Assembly (NCBI RefSeq): GCF_003111645.1
Contig: NZ_CP022187.1
Coordinates: forward strand, 2,666,001 to 2,730,000
DNA length: 64,000 nucleotides
Source of the DNA: Parazoarcus communis
GTDB lineage: Bacteria > Pseudomonadota > Gammaproteobacteria > Burkholderiales > Rhodocyclaceae
Direction: 5' to 3'
Below, piece after piece: positions 18,264-27,214 of this stretch; position 1 is the first letter of the stretch; every line of letters begins with the position of its first letter. The position numbers and the translations under genes are program-made. The notes beneath the pieces are model-generated. The model saw nothing but the letters and a program-made list of their open reading frames with translations, did not search any database and was not told the origin of the DNA.

Positions 18264-19214
18264 ATGAACACATCCATCAGACAGGGGACGCCTGCCACCG
18301 TCGCCGCCCTGCTTCATGAACCGTCGGTGCTGCTGCTCCTGACCGGCACCCTGATCGGCCTGAACTTCCCGCTTGGCAAGATCGGCGCTGCGGCGGGCGT
18401 CTCGCCCATGCTCTGGGCGCTGCTGATCTCCACTGGCGCCAGCCTGACCCTGTTGCCGGTGCTGATCGCGCGCGGCGAACTGGCATGGCCCTCGCTGCGG
18501 GTGATGCGCTATACGGCATGCTCGGCGCTGATCTCGTTCATCGTGCCCAACCTGTTGCTGTTCTCCGCGATTCCGCACGCGGGTGCGGGCTACACCGGGC
18601 TCATGTTCGCGCTCTCGCCGGTGTGCACGGTGTTGCTCGCAGGCCTGTGCCGGCTCGAAACGCCGGGCCGCACCGGGCTGCTCGGGATTGCACTGGGGCT
18701 GGCAGGCGCCGCCATCGTCAGCCTGACCCGCGGTGCGGCGGCAGACGCGCCCGCACTCGGCTGGTTGCTTGCGCCCCTGCTGATCCCGGTGGCACTGGCA
18801 GCGGGCAACGTCTATCGAACACTGCACTGGCCGCACGGAGAGTCGCCCAATACCCTCGCCTTCTGGGGCCAGACGTTTTCCAGCGGCGTTCTCCTGTTGC
18901 TGCTGTGGCTCACACACGGGACCCTGCCCATTGCCGAACTCCTTCCCGCAGGCGGCGCTGCACTGATGCAGGTCCTGGTCGCAGGCATCACCTTTCCGGT
19001 GTCTTACCGGCTGCAGCAACTCGGCGGGCCGGTCCTGCTGAGTCAGATCGGCTACGTTGCCGCGGCGGTGGGGCTTGTCGTGGCCACGGTCTTCCTCGGC
19101 GAACGCTACGCGCCGGCGACCTGGGCCGGTGCGGGCGTCATCGCCCTGGGCATCGGCGTCACCATCGTTGCGCAACTTGGCGCGCGCAGCGCGGGCAACG
19201 CCCGACGCAACTGA
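18264..19214 (+). CDS. DMT superfamily permease (EamA)
   Basis: 316 residues with about ten hydrophobic helices in two EamA halves. The first half starts LLLLTGTLIGLNFPLGKIGA, with GAGYTGLMFALSPVCTVLLA at its end; the second half ends VAAAVGLVVATVFLGERYAP, the typical EamA ending. Exporter or importer of a small metabolite, unspecified. Its stop codon abuts the stop of the convergent LysR gene with no bases between. Confidence 0.88.
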   Translation: MNTSIRQGTPATVAALLHEPSVLLLLTGTLIGLNFPLGKIGAAAGVSPMLWALLISTGASLTLLPVLIARGELAWPSLRVMRYTACSALISFIVPNLLLFSAIPHAGAGYTGLMFALSPVCTVLLAGLCRLETPGRTGLLGIALGLAGAAIVSLTRGAAADAPALGWLLAPLLIPVALAAGNVYRTLHWPHGESPNTLAFWGQTFSSGVLLLLLWLTHGTLPIAELLPAGGAALMQVLVAGITFPVSYRLQQLGGPVLLSQIGYVAAAVGLVVATVFLGERYAPATWAGAGVIALGIGVTIVAQLGARSAGNARRN

Positions 19215-20123
19215 TCAGTCTGCATCCCAGCAGGGCGGGTCCTTGATGTGCTCGGCCAGGAAATCGACAAAGGCGCGGATCTTTGGCGACAGGTGCTTGC
19301 GCTGCGGATAGACGGCATAGATCGACACTTCCATCGCCCGGTAGCCCTGCAGCACCGCCCTGAGCCGCCCTGCCCGGATATCGGCGCCGACCACGAAGGT
19401 GGGCGTCAGGGTCACGCCGGCACCATTGAGCAAGGCCTCACGCAAGGCGAGGCTGCTGTTCATCTTGATGCGGCTGGTGACGGTCACCTGACGGTGGCCG
19501 CCATCCGCGGCAAGAAAGTGCCACTCGTCCGGCGCATTCGCGTAACGGTAGGTGATGACCGCATGCTGTGACAGATCCTCAGGCGACTGCGGAATGCCAT
19601 TGCGCGCGAAATACGCCGGCGACCCGCACACCACATGCCGGCACGGGCCCAGCCTGCGCGCCACCAGCGATGAATCGGGCAACTCGCCGATCCGGATCGC
19701 CAGATCGAAACCCTCATCCACGAGGTCGACCTTGCGGTCGTCCAGCACCATGTCCACGGTCAGCTCAGGGTAGCGCGCCAGGAGCGCCGGCAGCAGGGGC
19801 GCAAGGTGCAGGATGCCGAAGGACATCGGGCTGCTCAGGCGCAACTCACCACGCGGCTCACCCTGCAAGCGCGACACTTCTGCCTCGGCCTCCTCGATCT
19901 CCAGCAAACCCCGCTGGCTGCGCTCGAAGAACGCCCGCCCCACCTCGGTCAGACTCAGCCGCCGCGTCGTGCGGTTCAGCAGGCGCGCGCCGAGCCTGTC
20001 CTCGAGCCGCGTCACATACTTGCTTACCACCGATTTCGACAGCCCCAGCGTCTCGGCGGCAGCAGTGAAACTGCCGCGACTGACGACCTGAACAAACACG
20101 GCCACATCACTGAGTGCGTCCAT
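19215..20123 (-). CDS. LysR-family transcriptional regulator
   Basis: 302 residues. N-terminal winged HTH: FVQVVSRGSFTAAAETLGLS, KSVVSKYVTRLEDRLGARLL, NRTTRRLSLTEVG. The effector domain follows with GELRLSSPMSFGILHLAPLL and the usual periplasmic-binding fold. Closest in style to the DsdR/AaeR-like single-gene LysR group. It is divergent from the secreted cyclase-family gene, with a 110-bp gap that carries a perfect palindrome, so that gene is its probable target. Confidence 0.93.
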   Translation of the reverse strand: MDALSDVAVFVQVVSRGSFTAAAETLGLSKSVVSKYVTRLEDRLGARLLNRTTRRLSLTEVGRAFFERSQRGLLEIEEAEAEVSRLQGEPRGELRLSSPMSFGILHLAPLLPALLARYPELTVDMVLDDRKVDLVDEGFDLAIRIGELPDSSLVARRLGPCRHVVCGSPAYFARNGIPQSPEDLSQHAVITYRYANAPDEWHFLAADGGHRQVTVTSRIKMNSSLALREALLNGAGVTLTPTFVVGADIRAGRLRAVLQGYRAMEVSIYAVYPQRKHLSPKIRAFVDFLAEHIKDPPCWDAD

Positions 20124-20200
20124 TGCGCCCCCATTACTAAAGCGTTGAGAACAATCTTATTCCATCAGCCCTGATTATCAATTCCGTGAGGATCTCTATC

Positions 20201-20217
20201 GTTGAAATACCTTCAAC
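20201..20217. promoter_or_regulatory. Candidate LysR operator
   Basis: Perfect inverted repeat GTTGAA-N5-TTCAAC, containing a T-N11-A LysR box, in the gap between the divergent LysR and cyclase-family genes, 17 bp before the latter's ATG. Confidence 0.5.
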
Positions 20218-20233
20218 ACAACGGAGATCTTCA

Positions 20234-21226
20234 ATGAACACGCAAATGAAAACCACCCTGAGTGTGATGCTGCTCGGACTCGCGCTTGCAACGGGCTCAC
20301 CCGCAACGCACGCGGCACAGGAGGTGGGCATCAGCCCGTGGGGCCCGCAGGACGAAATCGGCCGCCTCAACCTGATGACCGCAGACTCGCAGGCCGCAGT
20401 GCTGGCGCGACTGGCAGGCGGCAAGAGCTACGACCTGTCGGTCGAGTACCACATCGGCATGCCCAGCTGGCAGGCCGCCGGTGACCCGCACTACCGCATC
20501 TGGATGACTCACACGCCCCACGGCAACGTTGTCGCCGACCCGCTCGGTCTGGGCCAGGCCATGAACGAACACGTGAGCTACACCGGCGCGGCCATCTCGA
20601 TGTACACGCACATGGGCACCCACATCGACGCCCTTGGTCATTTCGGCCTCGACGGCCGGATCTGGAATGGTTTCGACGCGAGAACGCACCTCGGCGACCG
20701 CGGATGGACGGTGGCGGGCGCAGAGAAGATCCCGCCCATCATCGCTCGTGGCGTCCTGATCGACGTGGCGGCGTCCAGGAACGTGGACATGCTGCCGGAC
20801 GGCTATCGCGTCACGCGTGAAGACCTGCGCGCTGCGCTTGCCCATCAGCAAACCAGACTCGAACCCGGCGACGTCGTACTGATCCGCACCGGCCGGATGC
20901 GTCATTACGACGATGCCGAGGCCTACATGGCGAATCCTCCGGGAATGGGAATGGAGGCTGCACGCTTCCTGGTGGAAGAAAGCGGTGCCATGGTGGTCGG
21001 TGCCGACAACCTGAGCTTCGAGAGCTTCCCCTCGGAAATCGAGGGCAATTACGTGCCACTCCACACCTATCTGCTGGCCCAGACCGGCACGCCGATCATA
21101 GAATTGGCCTACCTGGAGGATCTGGCGCGCGATCGCGTTTACGAGTTCGCCTTCATCGGCGGCTCACTCAAGCTTCGGGGCTCGGACGCCGCACCACTGC
21201 GGCCGATTGCCATTCCGCTGCGCTGA
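20234..21226 (+). CDS. Secreted cyclase-family protein (kynurenine formamidase-like metal hydrolase)
   Basis: 331 residues: a Sec signal peptide (MKTTLSVMLLGLALATGSPA, cleavage near THA-AQ) followed by a cyclase/KynB-fold domain. Metal-binding motif MYTHMGTHIDALGHFG (HxGTHxDxxxH) is present, together with GDVVLIRTGRM and GADNLSFESFPSE. Fold members hydrolyse amides or lactones; the periplasmic location is unlike KynB, so the substrate is probably an environmental compound. Start ATG 20234 places a GGAGAT just upstream; an inner ATG at 20246 is possible. Confidence 0.85.
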   Translation: MNTQMKTTLSVMLLGLALATGSPATHAAQEVGISPWGPQDEIGRLNLMTADSQAAVLARLAGGKSYDLSVEYHIGMPSWQAAGDPHYRIWMTHTPHGNVVADPLGLGQAMNEHVSYTGAAISMYTHMGTHIDALGHFGLDGRIWNGFDARTHLGDRGWTVAGAEKIPPIIARGVLIDVAASRNVDMLPDGYRVTREDLRAALAHQQTRLEPGDVVLIRTGRMRHYDDAEAYMANPPGMGMEAARFLVEESGAMVVGADNLSFESFPSEIEGNYVPLHTYLLAQTGTPIIELAYLEDLARDRVYEFAFIGGSLKLRGSDAAPLRPIAIPLR

Positions 21227-21324
21227 GGCGCTGCACACGCGCCCGCAAGGGCGCGACATGACCCCGCCGGACAGCCCGCCCGGCCGATCTGCCCGAGGGC
21301 CGTGGCGAACAGGGAGGGAACATC

Positions 21325-22005
21325 ATGAAGGTCTGCGTTGTAGGCGCATCCGGAAAACTCGGCCAGTACATGGTCCAGCATGCACTCGACCGCGGCCATG
21401 AGGTCGTCGGCGTCTGCCGTGAGCGCAGCGTCGGCAAGCTCGACCGCTTCAAGGGTCGTATCACCATCATCCCGGGTGCCACAAACGACCGCGAAGTCAT
21501 CAGGAAAGCGGTCGCGGGCTGTGATGGCGTGCTCACCGTACTGGTGCCCTGGGGCGTCCAGCAGTATTCATCGGGCACCGCCCAGGCGGTGATGGACTGT
21601 TCCCCCCCGGATGCACGGCTCGTGTTCTCCTGCGGCTGGCATATCAGCCGCGACGGCAAGGACCGCTACTCGTGGAAACTGAAAGCGCTGGTGGCCATTG
21701 CCGGCCCCATCGCCCGTCTCTTCCGGCTGGCGGAGCTGGACGACCAGGTTGAAGCGTGCCGACGGATCTTCGCCAGCACGACGAAGTGGACCGTCGTCCG
21801 CGCAAGCGACCTTGAGGAAGGGGACAGCCAGGGCCTGCCGGTCTGGAGCCGGCACGTTGGCGACGCCATCCTCGAAAGCAATCTCACTCGCCGCGTGGAC
21901 TTCGCCCTGTTCATGGTGGCGGCGCTCAAGAACGACGAACTCATTCATGAAGCACCCGCAATCGTGGGCTGCCAGACGCCGTCGGCACGCGCTGGCGAGG
22001 CCTGA
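21325..22005 (+). CDS. NAD(P)-binding atypical SDR / NmrA-like protein
   Basis: 226 residues with the Rossmann motif MKVCVVGASGKLGQYMVQHA at the N-terminus, a second strand EVVGVCRERS, and GCDGVLTVLVPWG following the cofactor site. No SDR Tyr-x-x-x-Lys catalytic pair is evident, consistent with an atypical NmrA/NAD-dependent epimerase-like protein. GGGAGGGA precedes the ATG. About 100 nt after the cyclase-family gene and possibly in its operon. Confidence 0.8.
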   Translation: MKVCVVGASGKLGQYMVQHALDRGHEVVGVCRERSVGKLDRFKGRITIIPGATNDREVIRKAVAGCDGVLTVLVPWGVQQYSSGTAQAVMDCSPPDARLVFSCGWHISRDGKDRYSWKLKALVAIAGPIARLFRLAELDDQVEACRRIFASTTKWTVVRASDLEEGDSQGLPVWSRHVGDAILESNLTRRVDFALFMVAALKNDELIHEAPAIVGCQTPSARAGEA

Positions 22006-22099
22006 TGCGGCCCATCGGATCAACCGTGTGCCCGTGCCCGACAGCCCGGCACACCAGGATGCCCGCAGCCGGACGCCATAGTTGAATCAGACCCGGTTG

Positions 22100-22610
22100 C
22101 GGTCTGCGCACCTGATTGATGCCCAGCAGCGTCGGTTTTCCTCCGCTGGAGTGCTGTCGCGGGACGAGGCCCAGCCATGCGGCCAGTTGACGGCCATCTT
22201 TGAAACTCTGCGCGTCGGCGATCGATGCTGCCAACGCTGTGGCGGTTAGCGGGCCGACGCCCGGAATCTTCTCCAGGCGCTGGCTCAGTTAGCAACCTCG
22301 GTGCCATTGCTTGATCTGCGCTTCAAGTTCGCCCACTTGCCGGTCCAGTGCCATCAGGTGTTCATAGAGGCGCCGAATCAGGCGCAGGAACATCTCCGGC
22401 AGCTCATCGTCTGCATTCTCGACGCGCCCCCACAACCGAGTCCTCAAGGTGCAGATTCCCTTTGGCAGCACCAGACCGAATTCGCCAGGCAGTCCTCGGA
22501 TTTGGTTCGCCTGCGGCGTGCGCGCCACGACGAAGCCCCGGCGAACCCGGTGCAGCGACAGCACCGCCTGCTGTTCAATACTCTTGATCAGCACTTCCAC
22601 GCTGGCACAT
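22100..22610 (-). pseudogene. IS110/IS1111-family transposase fragment
   Basis: Leftward reading gives VEVLIKSIEQQAVLSLHRVR, ARTPQANQIRGLPGEFGLVL, MALDRQVGELEAQIKQWHRG, then a stop codon and, in the same frame, LSQRLEKIPGVGPLTATALA and AAWLGLVPRQHSSGGKPTLL GI. This is the middle and IS116/IS110/IS902 C-terminal domain of an IS1111-type transposase. The N-terminal DEDD half and the extreme C-terminus are absent and there is an internal stop, so it is dead. Upstream and downstream sequence to 22005 and 22735 is degenerate. Confidence 0.85.
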
Positions 22611-22735
22611 CAATTCCTACTCGGGTGGGGGCGTCCATCCCATTGATTCAGTTCAACGATCAGGAGGCCGTTCTGGTTCCCGATTACGATGGCACCGGGC
22701 TGCAGAACTACGCTGGAGTATGAGGCGGTTTCGTT

Positions 22736-23170
22736 GAGCCGCTGTGCAACTGAATGAGGTGGCGGCAGGTTCTTTTATGCAGCCCCGCGCTGCAAGCCAT
22801 GTAGTGCGTTACTAGGCAATCTGGATAGCATCCAGGCCGAAGGGCCAATGCAATACCCAGTCATGCACGCCCGTCAGACTGTCTCAGCCTCGATTCAGTC
22901 ATGACGACTATACGAACCTGCTGCAAGTGCAGCTCAGTTGGGTCGCCTTGCTTTGCGGCGCGCAAGCCTCCGCTACCTGTGTGCGACAGCAGACAGATGC
23001 TGGCTGGCCGCCAGCGTAATCTCGAATCATCCGAGCCAGCAGGCCCAAGCGAGGTCTGCACCGCGGCAATGCGCAAGGTATGCAAGGAGCGCGGTCCCGG
23101 CGAAGAGAAGAGCGTACACGGCATCGCATGCCGATGCATCACGCCACGCTCACCACCCCAAGGAACAACA
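22736..23170. other. Non-coding gap, nothing recognised
   Basis: 435 bp between the IS110-type remnant and the repeat-protein gene. I see no credible gene; the only signal is AAGGAACA before ATG 23171. It must contain the promoter for the stress gene cluster. Confidence 0.5.
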
Positions 23171-23785
23171 ATGAACAAACTCAGCATCAACGTAATTGCA
23201 ATTGCGCTTGGCCTGGCTTTCAGCGCCGGTTCAATGGCCGAAGGCATTTCGAAAACCGCTTACCAAACCGGCAAGGACAAGATCACAACCGACTACAAGG
23301 CCGACAAGGCTGGCTGCGAGTCCCTGTCCGGCAATAAGAACGATATCTGCGTGGAGGAGGCCAAGGGTAAAGAGAGGGTCGCCAACGCGGAACTCGAAGC
23401 CCGCTACAAGCCGAGTCGGGAAACCCGCTACGAGGTGAGTGTCGCCAAGGCAGAGGCCACCTACGCGGTGGCGAAGGAACGCTGCGACGACATGGCAGGC
23501 AACACGAAGGATGTCTGCGTGAAGGAAGCAGAGGCTGCGCAAGTCACAGCCAAGGCCGACGCCAAGGCGCAGATGAAGACCGGCGAAGCGAACGCAACGG
23601 CCAACGAGAAAACGTCGGAAGCGCGCACCAAGGCCAGCGGCGAGTCTGCTGAAGCTCGCAAGGACGCAGCTGCTGACAAGCGTGACGCCGAATACACGGT
23701 GGCGAAGGAAAGGTGCGACGCATTCGCAGGCGGCGCCAAGGACGAGTGCATGGAGACGGCCAAGGCTCAGTTCGGCAAGTTGTAA
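23171..23785 (+). CDS. Exported Lys/Glu/Ala-rich repeat protein with paired cysteines
   Basis: 204 residues. Signal peptide MNKLSINVIAIALGLAFSAG, cut near SMA-EG, then a highly charged helical protein. Three units share the pattern Y-x-x-x-K-x-x-C-x5-8-G-x-x-[KN]D-x-C: YKADKAGCESLSGNKNDIC, YAVAKERCDDMAGNTKDVC and YTVAKERCDAFAGGAKDEC, separated by alanine-rich linkers. The paired cysteines suggest periplasmic disulphides within each unit. Such proteins are often labelled TolA-like in databases, but no TolA domain is visible. First gene of a run of envelope-stress proteins. Start chosen at the signal peptide; the open frame extends upstream without similarity. Confidence 0.75.
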   Translation: MNKLSINVIAIALGLAFSAGSMAEGISKTAYQTGKDKITTDYKADKAGCESLSGNKNDICVEEAKGKERVANAELEARYKPSRETRYEVSVAKAEATYAVAKERCDDMAGNTKDVCVKEAEAAQVTAKADAKAQMKTGEANATANEKTSEARTKASGESAEARKDAAADKRDAEYTVAKERCDAFAGGAKDECMETAKAQFGKL

Positions 23786-23851
23786 GTTAAATGTGGCGAT
23801 GAGCCATGCGCGAAGCATCGGAAACTCAATGTCTGAGAACGAGGTGACTCG

Positions 23852-24079
23852 ATGAGAACGAATCAGAAAGCAATTCGGAAATACGCACTCGGTGTGTTCG
23901 CCGCGGCCATGTTGCTTGGATTGGGCGGATGTGCCGGCATGTCCGGGCAGGACAAGAGCACGGCGATCGGAGCCGGGGTCGGCGCCATCGGCGGCTCCGT
24001 TCTTACCGGCGGCAGCGCGATCGGTACGGTCGGTGGTGCGGCGGTAGGCGGCGTCATCGGTCACGAAGTGGGCAAGTGA
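23852..24079 (+). CDS. Glycine-zipper lipoprotein (OsmB-like)
   Basis: 75 residues: basic N-terminus, hydrophobic helix and lipobox LGLGGC at about residue 27, then a glycine-zipper region GAGVGAIGGSVLTGGSAIGT and GAAVGGVIGHEVGK. Fits small osmotically induced outer-membrane lipoproteins. The exact role is not known. Confidence 0.8.
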   Translation: MRTNQKAIRKYALGVFAAAMLLGLGGCAGMSGQDKSTAIGAGVGAIGGSVLTGGSAIGTVGGAAVGGVIGHEVGK

Positions 24080-24201
24080 CATTTGGCTCGCGCTGCGCCC
24101 GTCCGACGGCGGGCGTCGCGGCCATTGCTCAACCACCCCCTGCTGGAAGCGAGGCCAATCCCGCTCCGCACATCGGGGCACCGAGCCCTTTGGAGGTATG
24201 C

Positions 24202-24456
24202 ATGATGAAAAAGGCGAGATCCCTCAGCGCAGCGCTGGCCATGAGTGCGTTGCTTGTTGCACTGTCCGGTTGTCAGAAACAGGAGGGGCCGATGGAAAAG
24301 GCCGGCAAGGAAGTCGATCAGGCTGCCGCGATTGCCGGGGAGAAGATGGAAAAAGCGGGCGAGGAAGTCGACAAGGCCGCAGCGACCGTCGGCGAGAAGA
24401 TCGAAAAGGCCGGCGAGAGCATTCAGGACGCGGCAACGGCCGACAAGAAGTATTGA
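24202..24456 (+). CDS. Small lipoprotein with amphipathic 11-mer-like repeats
   Basis: 84 residues. Lipobox ALSGC near residue 23, then repeated EKAGKEVDQAAA-IAGEKM, EKAGEEVDKAAATVGEKI, EKAGESIQDAA segments that would form an amphipathic helix, like LEA/YqjD-type envelope proteins. GGAGGT precedes the start. Its stop is 1 nt before the Anbu ATG, so the two are almost certainly co-translated. Confidence 0.75.
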   Translation: MMKKARSLSAALAMSALLVALSGCQKQEGPMEKAGKEVDQAAAIAGEKMEKAGEEVDKAAATVGEKIEKAGESIQDAATADKKY

Positions 24457-24457
24457 C

Positions 24458-25192
24458 ATGACCTACTGCGTTGGCGTGATGCTGGACAGCGGACTGATCT
24501 TCGCGTCGGACTCGCGGACCCATGCCGGCGTCGATAACTTTGCCAGTTTCTGCAAGATGACGCTCTTCGAGCGCGCCGGCGACAGGGTTATCGTTCTGCT
24601 GAGTTCGGGGAATCTGGCCGGCACGCAGGCCGTCATCAGCCTGTTGCGGCAGCGCGGCGCCAGGGAAGATTCGCCCAGCATGTGGACTGCCGAATCGATG
24701 TTCGATGCGGCCATTCAGGTGTCGGATGCCATGCGGGACGTCGATCGACGCGACGGTCAGCACCTGGCTGACAGCGATATCGGCTTCAACGCGTCGTTCA
24801 TCCTCGGCGGTCAGATCGCCGGGGAGCCGCCGCGTTTGTTCCGAATCTATGCAGAGGGTAACTTCATCGAGGCAAGCGCCGAGACGCCATACCTTCAGAC
24901 GGGTGAAACGAAGTATGGCAAACCGATCATCGACCGGGTCATTACCCGCTCGACCAAGTTGAACGACGCGACAAAATGCGTCCTCGTTTCGTTTGATTCG
25001 ACCATGCGCAGCAACCTGTCGGTCGGTATGCCGATCGACCTGCTTTGCTACAAACGTGACAGTTTCGAAGCCGGCATGCGTCGCCGCTTTGGCGTCGGGG
25101 ATGTCTATTTTGCCGAGCTGGGCGCGCAATGGAGTGAAGGTACGCGCGACGTATTCCGCCAGCTGCCCGACCTCGACTGGGCGTCCCCTTGA
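24458..25192 (+). CDS. Anbu-type proteasome-related peptidase (BPH/ancestral beta subunit)
   Basis: 244-residue Ntn hydrolase of the proteasome beta-like Anbu family. After Met removal Thr2 becomes the candidate N-terminal nucleophile (MTYCVGVMLDSGLIFASDSR), followed by THAGVDNFASFCKM with the conserved Asp and Lys expected near 17 and 33. Later motifs VLLSSGNLAGTQAV, GFNASFILGGQIAGE and CYKRDSFE match Anbu. The family forms helical or ring-like assemblies; activity and substrates are debated. Starts 1 nt after the lipoprotein stop; a transglutaminase-like gene lies 284 nt downstream. Classical Anbu loci also carry an ATP-grasp and an alpha-E protein, which are absent here. Confidence 0.9.
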   Translation: MTYCVGVMLDSGLIFASDSRTHAGVDNFASFCKMTLFERAGDRVIVLLSSGNLAGTQAVISLLRQRGAREDSPSMWTAESMFDAAIQVSDAMRDVDRRDGQHLADSDIGFNASFILGGQIAGEPPRLFRIYAEGNFIEASAETPYLQTGETKYGKPIIDRVITRSTKLNDATKCVLVSFDSTMRSNLSVGMPIDLLCYKRDSFEAGMRRRFGVGDVYFAELGAQWSEGTRDVFRQLPDLDWASP

Positions 25193-25476
25193 GCATCAGA
25201 CCGGAAGCTGTTGAGCGGAAAAAAACGACGAACGGGCTAGCTGGTTCCGCAATCGCCGGCCGCCTCCCGCCTGCCGCCCGGCGACCAGCTGGGAGCCGCA
25301 CTAGAACTTAACCAGAAGCACACTGCCCAGGCGGTCCGGCGATGGACGGCCTTGCGCAAGGTGATTGTGAAATCCCTGTGTGCGGCGCTCGCAATCCAGC
25401 GTGCAGGCATGCGTTGCCAGCCGCCGTGGAGAGATCGTTCTGCGCCGTCGATCCTCACTGATTACAGGAGAACCAA

Positions 25477-26289
25477 ATGAAGATCCGCATAGGGTACGAA
25501 CTGATCTACGACTGCGCGCAGCCGACACCCATGATCCTGAGCCTGAGCGTGCATTACTCGCGCATGTCCGACATGATCATCCCCGACCATCTGATCGCCG
25601 ACCCGCCGGTCCCGATCTCCGCCTACCGCGACAGTTTCGGAAACTGGTGTTCGCGCATCGTTGCCCCCAAGGGCCCGCTCAGACTATCGACCGATGCGGT
25701 CATTCGGGATTCGGGGCTGCCCGATATCGTCGTCCTCGAGGCCAGACAGACGCCGGTTCATGAACTGCCCGACGAGACCCTGCTGTTCCTGCTGGGGAGC
25801 CGGTACTGCGAAACTGATCGCCTGTCGGAGACCGCCTGGCAGCTGTTCCACACGACGCCACACGGATGGGCGCGCGTGCAGGCGATCTGCGACTTCGTGA
25901 ATCGACACATCACATTCGGGTACCAGCACGCGCGCGCGAGCAAGTCGGCGTGGGATGTATTCCACGAGCGCTCCGGTGTGTGCCGTGACTACGCCCACCT
26001 GGCCATCGCATTCTGCCGTTGCATGAATATCCCTGCGCGCTATTGTACCGGCTACCTCGGTGACATCGGCATGCCTCCGCCCTACGAACTGATGGATTTC
26101 GCCGGGTGGTTCGAGGCCTACCTCGACGGCCACTGGTACACCTTCGACGCCCGCAACAATACGCCGCGCATCGGACGGGTGTTGATCGCTCGCGGACGCG
26201 ACGCCGCCGATGTCGCCATCAGCAACACCTTCGGCCCGAACATCCTGAAAAGCTTCAAGGTCCGGACCGACGAGATGTTCGACGGCTGA
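25477..26289 (+). CDS. Transglutaminase-like cysteine protease-fold protein (Anbu partner)
   Basis: 270 residues. N-terminal beta region (MKIRIGYELIYDCAQPTPMI), then the transglutaminase core with catalytic Cys in ERSGVCRDYAHLAIAFCRCM, His in DFAGWFEAYLDGHWYTFDAR (AGWFEAY then GHWYTFDARN gives His and Asp). AGGAGA precedes the ATG. Transglutaminase-like proteins of this type commonly neighbour Anbu, so a shared pathway is likely though unproven. The 284-nt gap from Anbu holds no recognised gene and may carry its own promoter. Confidence 0.87.
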   Translation: MKIRIGYELIYDCAQPTPMILSLSVHYSRMSDMIIPDHLIADPPVPISAYRDSFGNWCSRIVAPKGPLRLSTDAVIRDSGLPDIVVLEARQTPVHELPDETLLFLLGSRYCETDRLSETAWQLFHTTPHGWARVQAICDFVNRHITFGYQHARASKSAWDVFHERSGVCRDYAHLAIAFCRCMNIPARYCTGYLGDIGMPPPYELMDFAGWFEAYLDGHWYTFDARNNTPRIGRVLIARGRDAADVAISNTFGPNILKSFKVRTDEMFDG

Positions 26290-26291
26290 TC

Positions 26292-26655
26292 CGATCAGCG
26301 CGACATCGATGACCAGCATCGTGCCAATGCCAAGTGCACTTTGAGGGGTGTAAAGCGTGCGCTCGATCCAGTTGTCAGGTGTGACGTGAGCATGTCGCTC
26401 GAGGGTGGCGGCATTTCGGCTTTCGAGTCGATACTGTACAGCGCCCTCGAGCAGCAATCTCCGGATTCCATGCGCTTGTGAACGGTGCGGGTCTTCGGTT
26501 GTCTCGGTCGCGACGTGCTGCTTGCGATTGATCGCAATCCACTCGCGCGTAACCATTGCGGTGGTTAGCCACAGCCAGAAGCGGAATAAGTGGGCGGCAA
26601 CGGGATCCAGGGTCAGCACACGTTGCGCGCAACTCCTTGCTACCGGCATATAGGC
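26292..26655 (-). pseudogene. Fatty-acid desaturase remnant
   Basis: Leftward reading LDPVAAHLFRFWLWLTTAMV, TREWIAINRKQHVATETTED, PHRSQAHGIRRLL and DNWIERTLYTPQSALGIGTM matches the middle of a membrane acyl desaturase (FFRFWLWLTTGMVTKEWVAIHRKHH...DDWMERNVYTPHS). The first His box is destroyed, IHRKHH has become INRKQH, and the C-terminal half is missing where the sequence meets the end of the transglutaminase-like gene. Confidence 0.65.
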
Positions 26656-26942
26656 TGGCCGGGCTGCCGGACGCTGTCGCAGGGCTGATCGCATGCCAAC
26701 TGCACCGCAACGATCATCGAACGCCGACTTCGGTGCGCCACCGTACCGACTGCGCCAGCTCGTGCGCGTAGCCTCCTTTCTGCATTGCGAGCAATGATGC
26801 ACACCGTCCCTGCCATCGAGCACACCGCACTTCTGCAGCCTTTCGCTGCGTCCGGTGTGCAAAGGACGCAAGGCGGGCGCAGCCCTGCGGCAAGCCCGAC
26901 CCGGCACCTCCGCCCGTCGGTTCCCAAGCACAAGGAGTGGAT

Positions 26943-27146
26943 ATGAACTGGGATATCGTTGAAGGCAACTGGAAACAGTTCAAGGGCAAGATCAAGACGC
27001 AGTGAGGCAAGCTCACTGACGATCACCTGGATGAAATCGCCGGCAAGCGCGACCAACTGGCGGGCAAGATTCAGGAAACCTACGGCGTCACGCGGGACGA
27101 AGCGGAGGCGCAAATCAAGCGTTTCGAGGAAACCGGCAAGGATTAG
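26943..27146 (+). pseudogene. CsbD/YjbJ family stress protein gene interrupted by one stop codon
   Basis: From ATG 26943, with AAGGAGTGG just upstream, the frame reads MNWDIVEGNWKQFKGKIKTQ, stop (TGA 27003-27005), GKLTDDHLDEIAGKRDQLAG, KIQETYGVTRDEAEAQIKRF EETGKD. The rest is a full-length intact CsbD protein. Family members have Trp (TGG) at the stop position in QWGKL, so a single G-to-A change explains it. Either a recent null allele, read-through, or a sequencing error. Confidence 0.85.
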
Positions 27147-27214
27147 GGTCCGGCAACGATTGGCAGCCACGGCGGCCTTGCGTGGCGGCACACAACTTTG
27201 AAAGGGATCCCTTC

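Noticed and set aside
25684-26931. 415-codon leftward frame across the transglutaminase gene and beyond
   Set aside because: Only the piece 26292-26655 resembles a protein (desaturase); the rest is antisense to the transglutaminase-like gene.
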